DNA of 64,000 nt from Clostridium sp. OS1-26 (GCF_030915445.1 NZ_CP133264.1:62001-126000), one strand, 5' to 3'. Positions 46,474 through 56,489 are shown, numbered from the stretch's first letter. Numbers and translations: made by a program. The notes: generated by a model not told the origin, from the letters alone.

Positions 46474-47370
46474 TTATTTGTCGCACTTGTTGCACTCACC
46501 ACAGCTATCGCAACCTGAAGAATTCGCTGCAACTTCCTGCTTACTTGCTATTATAGCTGCTGCTCCTACTCTTTCTTGTATAGCTTTTGTCGGACACTTA
46601 GCTATACATGTAGGTTCAGTACACTTCTCATAGCATATATGAGAATCAACTACTGCTAAATTATTTTCGATTTTGATTGCACCATGTGGACAGTTTTTGC
46701 CGCATATTCCACATCCTAAACAAGATACTGTACAAACCTTACGAGCCTGTGCTCCCTTATCTTTTGAGTTACAGTTTACATTTACATGTGCTCCAGCAGG
46801 CACCATATCTATAACTTTCTTAGGACAAATAGTTTCACATTTTCCACAACCTGTACACTTATTTAAGTTAACTATTGGCAGACCATTTTCTCCCATTGAT
46901 AGAGCATCAAATGGACATGCTTTTGCACAGTTTCCAAAACCAAGACATCCATTTTGACATCCTTTTTGTCCACCTTGCATTAAACTTGCTGCAAAGCAAT
47001 CTTGTATACCTTCGTAGTTATATACCTTAGCTGCTTTATCTATTGATCCTGCACATTTTACATGAGCAACTCTTGGCTCCATTTCTGGAGCAGATTTACC
47101 TGTTAGCTCTCCTACTATTTTCGCTACTGGAGCTTTACCAGGAGCACAAAGATTTGGAGGTACATCTGGATTTAAAACTACTGCTTCAGCATAAGCCAAA
47201 CAACCTGCATATCCACAAGCACCACATTGACCCTTTGGAAGAGCATCCTCAACTATATGAATAAGTGGGTTAACCTCAACAGCAAATTTTTTATTAGCAT
47301 ATGCTAAAACCAAACCAAACACTAGACCAACAAGTGTCATTACAATTAAAACCATTATTGCAGTATTCAT
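46474..47370 (-). CDS. rnfB: Rnf complex subunit B (ferredoxin-like iron-sulfur protein)
   Basis: Predicted 298 aa. One N-terminal helix, then a four-Cys Fe-S domain (CGACGYAGCLAYAEA ... NLCAPG), then ferredoxin-type CxxCxxCxxxCP clusters: CLGFGNCAKACPF, CTGCGKCETICP, CLGCGICGKNCP and CYEKCTEPTCIAKCP. The tail is Cys-rich (CDSCGECNKC), an extra in some clostridia. It passes electrons from reduced ferredoxin into the complex at the cytoplasmic face. It is the last gene of the operon. Confidence 0.96.
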   Translation of the reverse strand: MNTAIMVLIVMTLVGLVFGLVLAYANKKFAVEVNPLIHIVEDALPKGQCGACGYAGCLAYAEAVVLNPDVPPNLCAPGKAPVAKIVGELTGKSAPEMEPRVAHVKCAGSIDKAAKVYNYEGIQDCFAASLMQGGQKGCQNGCLGFGNCAKACPFDALSMGENGLPIVNLNKCTGCGKCETICPKKVIDMVPAGAHVNVNCNSKDKGAQARKVCTVSCLGCGICGKNCPHGAIKIENNLAVVDSHICYEKCTEPTCIAKCPTKAIQERVGAAAIIASKQEVAANSSGCDSCGECNKCDK

Positions 47371-47388
47371 TTATCCCTCAGCTCCTTT

Positions 47389-47970
47389 CTATAGACTTAT
47401 CATTCCGGAAAAACCAAGGAAGGATAAAGCGAGCATTCCTGCTAATATAAATGCAATGCCAAGACCCTCTAGTGGTTTAGGTATATCCGCTAATCTTAAT
47501 TTTTCTCTTAAACTTGCCATAAGAATTAGTGCTAGAGCAAACCCCATACCTGATCCAATGGCATTAACCACACTCTTACCAAAAGAGAAACCTGAATCAG
47601 CATTCATAACAGGTACACCAAGCACAACACAGTTTGTAGCAATTAATAGCAGGTATATGCCCCACATATTATATAATGCAGGTGCTTGCTTTTTTATAAT
47701 CATTTCCAAGAGCTGCACGAAACTTGCAATCAAAAGTACAAAAACTATTGTTGTTAGGAATGTTAAGTGATATGGAACTAATACAAAGCGATGAACTAAC
47801 CATGCTAAGGCTGAACTCATAGTCATAACTGAAGTAACAGCCATACCCATACCAACGGAAGCATTAAGGCTCTTAGAAACACCAAAGAATATACATAATC
47901 CTAAGAATCTAGTTAAAACAAAGTTATTTACAACTACCGCACTTATAAACAGCAATAAGTATTCCTTCAT
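47389..47970 (-). CDS. rnfA: Rnf complex subunit A
   Basis: Predicted 193 aa, six membrane helices. The segments NNFVLTRFLGLCIFFGVSK and ATNCVVLGVPVMNAD hold the cysteines that bind the [2Fe-2S] cluster between RnfA and RnfE. The ATG touches the rnfE stop. It acts with RnfE as the membrane electron and ion path. Confidence 0.96.
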   Translation of the reverse strand: MKEYLLLFISAVVVNNFVLTRFLGLCIFFGVSKSLNASVGMGMAVTSVMTMSSALAWLVHRFVLVPYHLTFLTTIVFVLLIASFVQLLEMIIKKQAPALYNMWGIYLLLIATNCVVLGVPVMNADSGFSFGKSVVNAIGSGMGFALALILMASLREKLRLADIPKPLEGLGIAFILAGMLALSFLGFSGMISL

Positions 47971-48593
47971 TATGCTTCACCCCTCTCAGCTTGAAGTTTA
48001 GCTTGACGTTCCAAAAACATTTTGGAACCAGCAACCAGATAACCAATTAGTATAAATGCTCCTGCTGGTAGTATCATTATAAGTGCAGGATTATACCATG
48101 ATCCAAGTACCTGAATCCCAAATATAGATCCAGCTCCAAATAATTCACGAATTACACCTATTAATGTCATGGAAAGTGCAAAACCACATCCCATTCCTAA
48201 GCCATCGAAAAATGAAGGAATTACAGGATTCTTTGAAGCAAACACTTCTGCACGAGCAAGAATTATAGCAAAAACAACTATTAATGCTAGGTATATACCT
48301 AGTTCTTTGTAAGCTGCTGGAAAATATGCTTGTAATAACAACTGTACTAATGTAACTATAGTTGCTATTGATGTAATATACACCGGTACACGAACTTTAG
48401 GATTTACAAACTTTCTAGTTATAGATACTACAGTATTATTAAGAGTTATAACAAACATAACTGATAAACCCATTGTTAAAGCATTTTTTGCCGTACTAGT
48501 TGTTGCAAGTGCAGGACAAAGGCTAAGAGCTAGAACAAAAATTGGATTTTCAACAATTACTCCCTTTTTAAATATATTCCATAATTCTTTCAT
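47970..48593 (-). CDS. rnfE: Rnf complex subunit E
   Basis: Predicted 207 aa, six membrane helices, a homologue of RnfA in inverted topology. NPIFVLALSLCPALATTSTAKNAL is the conserved cysteine-containing half site of the shared cluster. GGAGG site. It overlaps rnfA by one base. Confidence 0.96.
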   Translation of the reverse strand: MKELWNIFKKGVIVENPIFVLALSLCPALATTSTAKNALTMGLSVMFVITLNNTVVSITRKFVNPKVRVPVYITSIATIVTLVQLLLQAYFPAAYKELGIYLALIVVFAIILARAEVFASKNPVIPSFFDGLGMGCGFALSMTLIGVIRELFGAGSIFGIQVLGSWYNPALIMILPAGAFILIGYLVAGSKMFLERQAKLQAERGEA

Positions 48594-48595
48594 AC

Positions 48596-49159
48596 TTATT
48601 TACCTCCTGCATACTTAGTAACTTCTTCTACGGCTTCCTTAACGCCTTTAGTTACTGCTCTTGAAGAGATTGTAGCACCAGTCATTGCTTGAATATTTTT
48701 ATTGTTCGAAGGATCCTTTGTAACCTCTAAATCTTCAGCACCTTTGTTTTTAAACATGCCTCTAAAAGAATCCTTTTGAGCATTATCACCAAGTCCTGGA
48801 GTTTCATTATGAGCTAGTATAGTAAAGTCAATTACTTTTCCTTCTGGAGTAACAGCTACAAGCATTTTTATTGGTCCACCGAACCCTTTGCTTTCTGAAG
48901 GTACTACATAGGCAATAGTTTTCCCGCCCTTTTGTGCTTCAAACCATTCTTTCTTACCTTCTATTTCCTTAAATTTATCCGCATCTTTTACTAATCCTTG
49001 CATTGATTTATTTTTCATCTCAATAGCTTTTTTCTCTGCAATTGGATTGGTAACAAAGTAAGTTGCAGCAATTATTGCTCCTGATATAAAACAAGCTGCA
49101 GTTAAATTCATAGCTATTTGAAAAATACTATAGTGTTTTTCTGTGTGTTCTGCTGACAT
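48596..49159 (-). CDS. rnfG: Rnf complex subunit G (FMN-binding)
   Basis: Predicted 187 aa: one N-terminal helix, then an extracytoplasmic FMN-binding domain. The flavinylation motif is visible as MTGATISSRAVTKGV, where the second Thr carries FMN bound by ApbE. GFGGPIKMLVAVTPEGKV and HNETPGLG are typical. ATG at 49159 follows GGAGGTAG. ApbE is not in the window. Confidence 0.95.
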   Translation of the reverse strand: MSAEHTEKHYSIFQIAMNLTAACFISGAIIAATYFVTNPIAEKKAIEMKNKSMQGLVKDADKFKEIEGKKEWFEAQKGGKTIAYVVPSESKGFGGPIKMLVAVTPEGKVIDFTILAHNETPGLGDNAQKDSFRGMFKNKGAEDLEVTKDPSNNKNIQAMTGATISSRAVTKGVKEAVEEVTKYAGGK

Positions 49160-49165
49160 TTCCAA

Positions 49166-50203
49166 CTACCTCCTTACTCCAAATTTAACTGGCTGGCATA
49201 AACGATCAATTAGTGGCGTAAGAGCATTCATTAATAGTATTGAATAACAAACACCTTCTGGGTAACCGCCTGTTAATCTAATTAATGTAGTAAGTGCGCC
49301 AGCACCTACTGCAAATATAATTTGTCCTTTTACCGTAATCGGAATAGTAACCATATCTGTTGCCATGAAAAATGCTCCTATAACTAATCCACCAGCCATC
49401 ATGTGGAATATAGGATCTCCTGTGAGCATACCAGCTGGTCCAAATATCCAAGTCAAAATTCCTACTGTACCAATCATGAAAACAGGTACGTGCCAGTTTA
49501 TATATTTCTTATAAATTAAGTAAGCTCCTCCTAGAATAAGTAATATAGTAGAAGTTTCTCCTATACTACCGTTACGAGTACCAATAAATAATGCCTTATA
49601 CATGTTTGGTGTACCACCAAAGGTTTCAACAAGTTTTTGATAACCTTGTAATTTTAAAATTCCTAAAGGTGTTGCTGATGATACTGTATCAACAGCAGTA
49701 TGCATCTTTGTCCATGTTGTCATAGCTACTGGGTAAGAAACCATTATTGCGGCTCTTCCTATATGAGCTGGATTGAAAATATTGTACCCTAATCCTCCCA
49801 TAGAATGTTTAGCTACAACAATTGCAATAAATGAACCGAATATTGTCATATACCAAGGTAATGCTGGTGGTAAACACATAGCCATTAATAAACCAGTTAA
49901 AAATGCGCTTCCATCATTTATAGTTATAGGCTTGTTCCTAAATTTCTGTACAAGATACTCAAAGGCAACTGCAGAAATAATTCCTAATAATAATGTTTTT
50001 AATGCAGGCATACCAAAATTATATATTCCAAATAAAGCTGCTGGCGCTGCTGCCAGATTAACCTTCCACATTATGCTTGATATTGACTCTTCTGAACGAA
50101 TGTGTGGTGAACATGAAACGGTGAAAAGGTTTCCTTTTGTTTCAGCTTCTTTTTCTTTCAGTTTTGTATCTAAATTCTTATCTTTTATTACTTCAGCACT
50201 CAT
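49166..50203 (-). CDS. rnfD: Rnf complex subunit D (membrane, FMN-binding)
   Basis: Predicted 345 aa, about ten membrane helices. HIRSEESISSIMW at the start, DGSAFLTGLLMAMCLPPALPW and SSATPLGILK are conserved; the last holds the Thr that carries the covalent FMN. It contributes the ion route with RnfG. ATG at 50203 follows AGGAGGTGA. Confidence 0.95.
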   Translation of the reverse strand: MSAEVIKDKNLDTKLKEKEAETKGNLFTVSCSPHIRSEESISSIMWKVNLAAAPAALFGIYNFGMPALKTLLLGIISAVAFEYLVQKFRNKPITINDGSAFLTGLLMAMCLPPALPWYMTIFGSFIAIVVAKHSMGGLGYNIFNPAHIGRAAIMVSYPVAMTTWTKMHTAVDTVSSATPLGILKLQGYQKLVETFGGTPNMYKALFIGTRNGSIGETSTILLILGGAYLIYKKYINWHVPVFMIGTVGILTWIFGPAGMLTGDPIFHMMAGGLVIGAFFMATDMVTIPITVKGQIIFAVGAGALTTLIRLTGGYPEGVCYSILLMNALTPLIDRLCQPVKFGVRR

Positions 50204-50216
50204 TAACATTCACCTC

Positions 50217-51535
50217 CTACTTTTTTGCAGCCTTTGCTGCATTTTGAGCTTTACTATATCTGATGTACTGTACAATATTACGTTTAGCTGGACAGCCATA
50301 AACACAGCTTCCACATTCTACACAATCTAAAAGATTAAACTCTTCTTTAGCTTCTTCAAATAATCCACGTTCACCAAGAATGCTAAGCATACTTGGATTT
50401 AGTCCCATAGGACATGCCTCTAAGCAGCGTCCGCAGCGAATACATGCTGACTCTTTTCCTGAGTTAACATCTTCTTTGCTTAATGCAAGTATTCCTGATG
50501 ATCCTTTAATTATAGATACATTTGTGTTAGATTGAGCGAATCCCATCATAGGACCACCACTAATTATTTTTTCTGGTGTTTTTGAAAATCCACCACAATA
50601 TTCAATAGCATCTTGGAATGTTGTCCCTACTCTCAATAAAAGATTCTTAGGTTCCTTTATAGCTCCACCACTAATTGTAGTTACTCTTTCAATTACTGGT
50701 ATACCTTTACAGACAGCATCAGATATAGCTATAACTGTACCTACGTTTTGAACAACTACTCCCACATCCATAGGCAGTCCACCAGAAGGTACCTCTTTAC
50801 CTGCTAAAACTGCTATAAGCATTTTTTCAGCACCTTGTGGGTACTTAGTTGGCAATCCTACAACTTCTACACCAGTGCCTTCAAAAGCTTTTGTCATTAC
50901 ACTTATAGCATCTGGTTTATTATTTTCAATACCTACATAGCCTATAGTAACTCCAAGTATTTTCATTGTTATTTTAACACCTGTAACTATACGCTCTGCA
51001 TATTCAAGCATAGCTCTATGGTCTGCAGTTAAATAAGGTTCACATTCTGCTGCGTTTAAAATGAAAGTATCAATTTTCTTACCTTCTGGTGGTGCGAGCT
51101 TAACATGAGTTGGGAAAGTAGCTCCCCCATTCCAACTATACCTGCATCTCTAATTATACTGCGTAATTCATCATTGCTTAAAGCTTGCCAATCGCGGTCA
51201 ACAGGAAGTCCTTCAATCCATTCATCTTGTCCATCATTTTCAATAACTACTGACAAGCATTTGCCAAATACACTATGTGGGTAATCAGCTACATCTATAA
51301 TCTTGCCCGATATTGATGCATGTATATTACTTGATACAAAAGCATCACTTTTAGCAATTATTTGTCCCTTTTTAACTATATCTCCTTTATTAACTATTGG
51401 CGCACAAGGTGCCCCTATGTGTTGTCTTACAGGAATTATAACTTTATTTGGCAGAGGCGCTACTTCGATCGCTTTGCTTGATGTATAGCTCTTACGATCG
51501 TTCGGGTGCACTCCTCCACGAAAACTTTTTGCCAT
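50217..51535 (-). pseudogene. rnfC: Rnf complex subunit C, frame broken in a G-run
   Basis: The full protein would be about 440 aa. The N-terminal frame (ATG 51535 after GAGGTG) has FRGGVHPNDRKS and PVRQHIGAPCAP, and ends shortly after IVGMG. The second frame carries on with the conserved ATFPTHVKLAPPEGKKI, AAECEPYLTADHR, the NADH and FMN region, and two [4Fe-4S] motifs, CIRCGRCLEACPMGLNP and CVECGSCVYGCPAKR. They join if the run of five Gs at 51124-51128 (plus-strand Cs) is six. RnfC takes electrons to NAD+ and is needed for the complex, so a sequencing error here is very likely. Confidence 0.92.
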
Positions 51536-51607
51536 TTTTTTCAACACCTCACTCAATATTTTTAAGATATTTATAAGAAAGCATAAAACTTAGCAATGCT
51601 TTAACGA

Positions 51608-52024
51608 CTAAGATAGTATACGTGTAATAATTGGTATCATTGCTTTATCACTTTGCGTAGACTTATCAAAAATCTTTACATAAATAATAGATAAAATAAA
51701 TGCTACTATTCCACCACCAATTTGAAATATCCTAATAGATTGTCCTGTCTTTTCTCCCAACCATGTACCAGCAACGGCACCTAAGAAAATTGCAATAAGA
51801 GGCATAATATATACAATAAATGCTGCTTTTAGCATATTTGTCTCTTTCATTTCAAAAGAAACTCGTTGTCCAGGTTTAGCTCCAAGTGGATTTTGTACAT
51901 CTAAGACTGTAGCATTATCTCCTGGGCATGCACCACAGTTTTTGCAATCACCATGTCTATTCGATTTCACCTTAGCCATGTCTCCAGAAACTTCTATTAC
52001 TACACCCTCATTTTCTCTGGTCAT
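51608..52024 (-). CDS. rseC: SoxR-reducing system/RseC family membrane protein
   Basis: Predicted 138 aa. An N-terminal cysteine motif (CKNCGACPGDNA), the segment NPLGAKPGQRVSFEM, and two membrane helices mark the RseC/MucC family. In clostridia this gene regularly heads the rnf operon and is co-transcribed with it; in acetogens an RseC protein is a positive regulator of rnf. It is 73 bases upstream of rnfC. Confidence 0.9.
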   Translation of the reverse strand: MTRENEGVVIEVSGDMAKVKSNRHGDCKNCGACPGDNATVLDVQNPLGAKPGQRVSFEMKETNMLKAAFIVYIMPLIAIFLGAVAGTWLGEKTGQSIRIFQIGGGIVAFILSIIYVKIFDKSTQSDKAMIPIITRILS

Positions 52025-53606
52025 ACTTCTCCCCCTTCCAAAATCACTAAAACCTACTATAGCTGTTGGAGTATGAATTAATCTTTAGCAATTAATATGC
52101 CAAGTATACAAATTATTATATTTTAAGCTAAAGCTTAGTTGATTAAAAATATGATATATTCTACTTTTTGAGAAAATTTCAAATATAACTTAGCATAAAT
52201 AAAACTACTTATTAATTCCTCTATAATATATTTATTACAATAAGGGCTATAAAAACTATTCTCAAAGTGATAAATCGTTATCGATTTGATAATATTTTAT
52301 CAAGCCACTTATATAGCGCATTTTATTTTTAAATTCAATGAACTATATTATCACCTTGATAAAAATTCACTTTTAGCTTATACTAGTTTACTACTTTTTC
52401 TAGAATTTAAGATAAGATGGATCATATTTGATTAAATTATTAACAATGAATAACTTTAGATAACATAAATGTAATTGTACTTTTAATATTAATAAATTAA
52501 TTTATTTTGTCGATTTTTCTAATCGTAGCATAAAGATTTATGCTGTACTAATATTACTATATGAACTGTGTTAGTATGTTTATGTTTATATTTTAAAAGC
52601 TGTTATATTTTATAGTGAAATCATTTACAAAAAACAATGTTAAGATCTACTTAACTTATAGTATATTCTGTTTGTTTTGTTCTTTGCAAACTTTTGATGA
52701 TTTTCTTTCATTTAAATGCATAAATTTATTGATACAAACTTTTGTATCAAATTAACCCTTTCCACTGTAATTATACATGTTAAAAATTTAATTACAATAG
52801 TATTTATAATCCTTTAATGAAAATTTTTAAAAAAATTTCATAAATAATTAATATATTTTATGAAATTATTCACATGTACCTGTTAAAAATCAACATTAAT
52901 TATTGTGTTTATTTTTCGAAATAGTATGTTTTTAGACTCATACTCAATGTTTTTTTTCATATTTCACTAATTTACTAGTTAATTATTAGCATTTTTTCTT
53001 ATATGCATATTATATTCCTTATGATAAAATGAATAATTTAACAATTTAATATTTCATATAACACTAACTTCATTTTTTTACATTTTTTTCATTAAGCAAT
53101 ATAGAGTAAATTCCCACTTTTTTTTGTTATTTTTAAAACTATTTTTTAGATATTTAATCTTTAAATTTTACATGATATGTATATTGTGTATAAACTTTAA
53201 CAATATGTATGTTTTTGAATTTATTTTCTAATTAACCTTCATTTTTTTATCAATTTATTGAATATAAATTTACCGTACTGTCTAATTCAGTAGCTGTTGT
53301 TATAGATTCTTTTGAAAACTTTTTCATAATCAAAATTCATAATGTTATATTGTTGTACCATAAACTTTATAACTGTTGTATCATTTTTATACATGAGCAA
53401 AATTTGTTTTTACATCCCAATGGATTGAAATGTGTTATACAATAATATATTTACGTTTATTTTTTTCTACAACTATTGAAATTTACCATAATTTGTTATA
53501 TGCTAATATTAAGATAGAAGTCTTTTTGTAAAATTCTCACTTTTAAGTTTTGGCTCAACTTTATCAAATCCTTGATTAAGTTACATTTAAGAAAGGAGTT
53601 GACCTT
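52025..53606. promoter_or_regulatory. Gene-free AT-rich divergent region (1.58 kb) between rseC-rnf and hppA, with several dyads
   Basis: No reading frame over about 60 codons is present on either strand. Dyads seen: AAATCGTTATCGATTT (52272-52287), TTGATAATATTTTATCAA (52286-52303), AGCATAAAGATTTATGCT (52527-52544), GTTAAG-ATCTA-CTTAAC (52639-52655) and a 10-bp-arm dyad TTGATACAAA/TTTGTATCAA (52729-52750). These look like operator sites rather than terminators, since they have short or no loops. The region must hold the promoters of both energy-conserving units. A small RNA could be hidden here. Confidence 0.5.
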
Positions 53607-55742
53607 ATGAGCATTTACTTAATTATTATTTTCACCTCATTGTTTTTAGCTCTACTATCCATCATCTTTCTTATTAAATTTATATTCACACAAGAAAAGG
53701 GTTCAGAACAAATGCAAAACATATCAAATGCCATAAAAGAAGGCGCTATGGCTTTTATGAGAAGACAATATAAAACAATTTTTTGTTTGGCGCTCGTAAC
53801 TGTTGTTTTAATTGTAGTTGCAAATTACTTTGGTAACTTGTCAAAAGGCTATGATATTGCCATAAGATACGCTTCCCGTATTGGAATTGCTTTCATAACT
53901 GGTGCCTTATGTTCTGGTATATCTGGATATATAGGTATGTATATGGCAGTAAATTCAAACATCCGTGCTGCAGCAGGTGCAAAAAAAGGATTAAACTCGG
54001 CTTTAACCATAGCTCTTAGAGGTGGTGCTGTTACTGGTCTTGCTGTTACATCTCTTTCTCTTTTAGGTGTGACTATACTATTCCTAATATTTGGCGGTAT
54101 ATCAGGAAATGATGCCTTGATAAAAGAGGCTCCTTCTCTTTTAGTTGGGTTTGGTTTTGGAGCTTCATTTGTAGCTCTCTTTGCTCAACTAGGTGGAGGT
54201 ATTTATACAAAAGCAGCAGATGTTGGAGCAGATTTAGTTGGAAAAGTCGAGGCTGGAATACCTGAAGATGACCCAAGAAATCCTGCCGTTGTTGCAGATT
54301 TGGTTGGTGATAATGTAGGCGATTGTGCTGGTAGAGGCGCTGACCTCTTTGAATCAACTGCAGCTGAAAACATAGGCGCAATGATTCTTGGCGTAGCATT
54401 ATATCCTGTATTTGGATGGAAGGGAATTTTATTCCCCTTAGTAACAGGGGCAGTAGGAATAATATCTTCAATAGCCGGTTTATTCTTTGTAAAAGCTGAT
54501 AAAGACACCGACAATCCTATGTCTGCATTATATAAAGGATATTTAGTTACAACAATTTTAAACTTAGTATTTTTATTTTTAATAGTAAAATCTATGTTTT
54601 CTGGTATTTTACCAGATGGGAGCAGCATAAACTATTTGTACTTGTATTTCTGTGCCTTTACTGGAATAGTTCTTAGTTATATGTTTGTAATAATTACCGA
54701 TTACTATACATCATATAAATATAGGCCAGTAAAATCAATTGCAGAATCTTCTAAAACAGGTGCAGCAACTAATATAATTACTGGGATATCTGTAGGTATG
54801 GAGTCAACAGCTCTTCCTGTTTTATTCGTTTCAATTGCTATTTTTACTGCTTATAAACTTGGTGAGGCTGCTCTTGTTGGAATATCTAACGGAGGTCTTT
54901 ACGGTATTGCTATAGCTACTATTGGTATGCTTTCAACCTGTGCTTATATACTTGCTATGGATACTTTTGGTCCCATTACTGATAACGCAGGTGGTATAGT
55001 AGAAATGTCCGGTGCTCCTGATGAAGTTAGATTAATAACGGATAAACTTGATGCCTGTGGTAATACAACTAAGGCATTAACAAAAGGTTATGCTATTGGT
55101 TCTGCTGCCTTGGCTACCTTTCTTTTATTCTTTGCATATTTAGAGCAGGTAAAAACAATTTTAGGGAAACCTTTAGATTCATGGTTTGCAGTAGATATTG
55201 GGAAAACAGAGGTATTTATTGGCGCATTTTTAGGAGCCATGGTAGTATATCTTTTTGCTTCTACAGCTATACGCTCTGTTGGAAAAGCTGCTCAGTATGT
55301 CATTTTAGAAGTTAGGAGACAGCTTAAAGAGATACCTGGTATATTAGAAGGTAAATCAAAACCTGACTATGCTACCTGTGTTGATATTGTTACTAAAGGT
55401 GCTTTAAAAGAAATGATACTACCTGGGATTATTCCTATTGCAGCACCAATCATTGTCGGGTTAACTTTAGGTAAAGAAGCTGCTGCTGGATTTTTAATGA
55501 TATGTACAATATCTGGTGTTGTTATGGCTCTCTTCTTAAATAACGGAGGTGGAGCCTGGGATAATGCAAAAAAATTTATTGAATTAGGAAACTTAGGCGG
55601 TAAAAAATCAGAAACTCACAAAGGAGCGGTAGTAGGAGATACTGTAGGAGATCCATTTAAAGATACTGCAGGACCTTCTCTACACGTTTTAATAAAGCTT
55701 ATAAGTACTTTAACATTAGTTTTAGTATCCTTATTTAGGTAA
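53607..55742 (+). CDS. hppA: Membrane-bound ion-pumping pyrophosphatase, K+-independent type
   Basis: Predicted 711 aa with about 16 membrane helices. Pyrophosphate-binding motifs: DVGADLVGKVEAGIPEDDPRNPA, DNVGDCAGRGADLFES, DTFGPITDNAGGIVEMSG and GDTVGDPFKDTAGPSLH. The site DACGNTTKAL has Lys where potassium-dependent enzymes have Ala (GNTTAA), so the enzyme should not need K+; such forms are usually proton pumps. It uses the energy of pyrophosphate to move ions across the membrane. The start follows AAAGGAG. It faces the rnf operon across a long spacer. Confidence 0.94.
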   Translation: MSIYLIIIFTSLFLALLSIIFLIKFIFTQEKGSEQMQNISNAIKEGAMAFMRRQYKTIFCLALVTVVLIVVANYFGNLSKGYDIAIRYASRIGIAFITGALCSGISGYIGMYMAVNSNIRAAAGAKKGLNSALTIALRGGAVTGLAVTSLSLLGVTILFLIFGGISGNDALIKEAPSLLVGFGFGASFVALFAQLGGGIYTKAADVGADLVGKVEAGIPEDDPRNPAVVADLVGDNVGDCAGRGADLFESTAAENIGAMILGVALYPVFGWKGILFPLVTGAVGIISSIAGLFFVKADKDTDNPMSALYKGYLVTTILNLVFLFLIVKSMFSGILPDGSSINYLYLYFCAFTGIVLSYMFVIITDYYTSYKYRPVKSIAESSKTGAATNIITGISVGMESTALPVLFVSIAIFTAYKLGEAALVGISNGGLYGIAIATIGMLSTCAYILAMDTFGPITDNAGGIVEMSGAPDEVRLITDKLDACGNTTKALTKGYAIGSAALATFLLFFAYLEQVKTILGKPLDSWFAVDIGKTEVFIGAFLGAMVVYLFASTAIRSVGKAAQYVILEVRRQLKEIPGILEGKSKPDYATCVDIVTKGALKEMILPGIIPIAAPIIVGLTLGKEAAAGFLMICTISGVVMALFLNNGGGAWDNAKKFIELGNLGGKKSETHKGAVVGDTVGDPFKDTAGPSLHVLIKLISTLTLVLVSLFR

Positions 55743-55751
55743 AGCAGTTTT

Positions 55752-55785
55752 AAACGGATGATCTTTATGATTATCCGTTTTTATT
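55752..55785 (+). terminator. Terminator after hppA
   Basis: AAACGGAT and ATCCGTTT arms with an internal ATC/GAT pair, followed by TTATTTT. Confidence 0.85.
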
Positions 55786-55841
55786 TTAAAACATAGATAG
55801 AAAAGGCAGAAAGTTAACTTATCAATTAGCATAGATAAGCC

Positions 55842-55875
55842 ACTCGTAAAAAGCCATTTAGGCTATTCACCACCT
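55842..55875. repeat. Short dispersed repeat, copy 1
   Basis: The 34 bases starting ACTCGTAAAAAGCCATTTAG resemble 57841-57874 (ACTCGTTAAAGTCCATTTAG). Both lie in intergenic DNA. Flanking arms GTTAACTTATC and ACTAAGTTAGTTTATC suggest a larger degenerate palindrome at about 55810-55910. Confidence 0.5.
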
Positions 55876-55977
55876 CGAAGGTACTAAGTTAGTTTATCTA
55901 TATATTTTTTTATACAATTATGTTTTAATAAAATTATATACTAAAATATGCATTATATATAAGAAAGGATTTTTAAT

Positions 55978-56454
55978 ATGTCTAACAAAATGGAAATAAC
56001 AAGGCTAATCTGTAAGTATTGTATAAATAGATATCAAATCTCAAATAGTGCTCCTATAATATCAAGCTTTATATATCAATTATGCAGAGAATTAGACATA
56101 GATGTGCCTGCAGTTCAAGGTATTTTATCGGTGGAAGTAAAAGGATATAAAAGACAATTTGCTCATTGTTTTAATACATATAATTGTGATATTATCGATG
56201 CTACTATATATCAGTATGCCTTTATAAATAAATCTATATATGCCCTCTTTCCTATTTTTGTTGCAGGAAGCGTGCCGGAGAATATTGATTATTTAATTCA
56301 TAATGAAATTAAGTTGGATTCTCAAATTAAGTTTAAGAAAGATTATCTAAATAAAGTTTTGAATGAAATTAATCAAATTGATAATATTAACTTGAAAAAA
56401 TTTAGCTTGCTAGAGGACTCAAAAAAGAAAACTTATTTTATTATAAATAATTAG
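55978..56454 (+). CDS. Protein of unknown function
   Basis: Predicted 158 aa, ATG after AAAGGA. The family is not recognised. The centre reads QFAHCFNTYNCDIIDATIYQYAF: a His-Cys pair followed by I-I-D-x-T-x-x-Q-Y, reminiscent of the His/Asp part of transglutaminase-like or papain-like folds, where an earlier Cys would be the nucleophile (C13, C16 or C36). That is a guess from pattern only. There is no signal peptide or membrane helix. It is alone, between repeats and terminators. Confidence 0.55.
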   Translation: MSNKMEITRLICKYCINRYQISNSAPIISSFIYQLCRELDIDVPAVQGILSVEVKGYKRQFAHCFNTYNCDIIDATIYQYAFINKSIYALFPIFVAGSVPENIDYLIHNEIKLDSQIKFKKDYLNKVLNEINQIDNINLKKFSLLEDSKKKTYFIINN

Positions 56455-56489
56455 TTGAGAGTTGACACTTTCACTTCTCAACTCTCAAC
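56454..56489 (+). terminator. Hairpin after the unknown gene
   Basis: GTTGAGAGTTGA pairs exactly with TCAACTCTCAAC (12 bp) right at the stop codon. No T-run follows, so termination is probable but not certain. Confidence 0.55.

Noticed and set aside
51121..51130. Programmed frameshift in rnfC
   Set aside because: The G-run is not a canonical slippery heptamer, and no stimulatory structure is evident; homopolymer undercall is more likely.
54073..54628. Two long minus-strand reading frames within hppA
   Set aside because: They are mirror frames of the well-supported pyrophosphatase gene.
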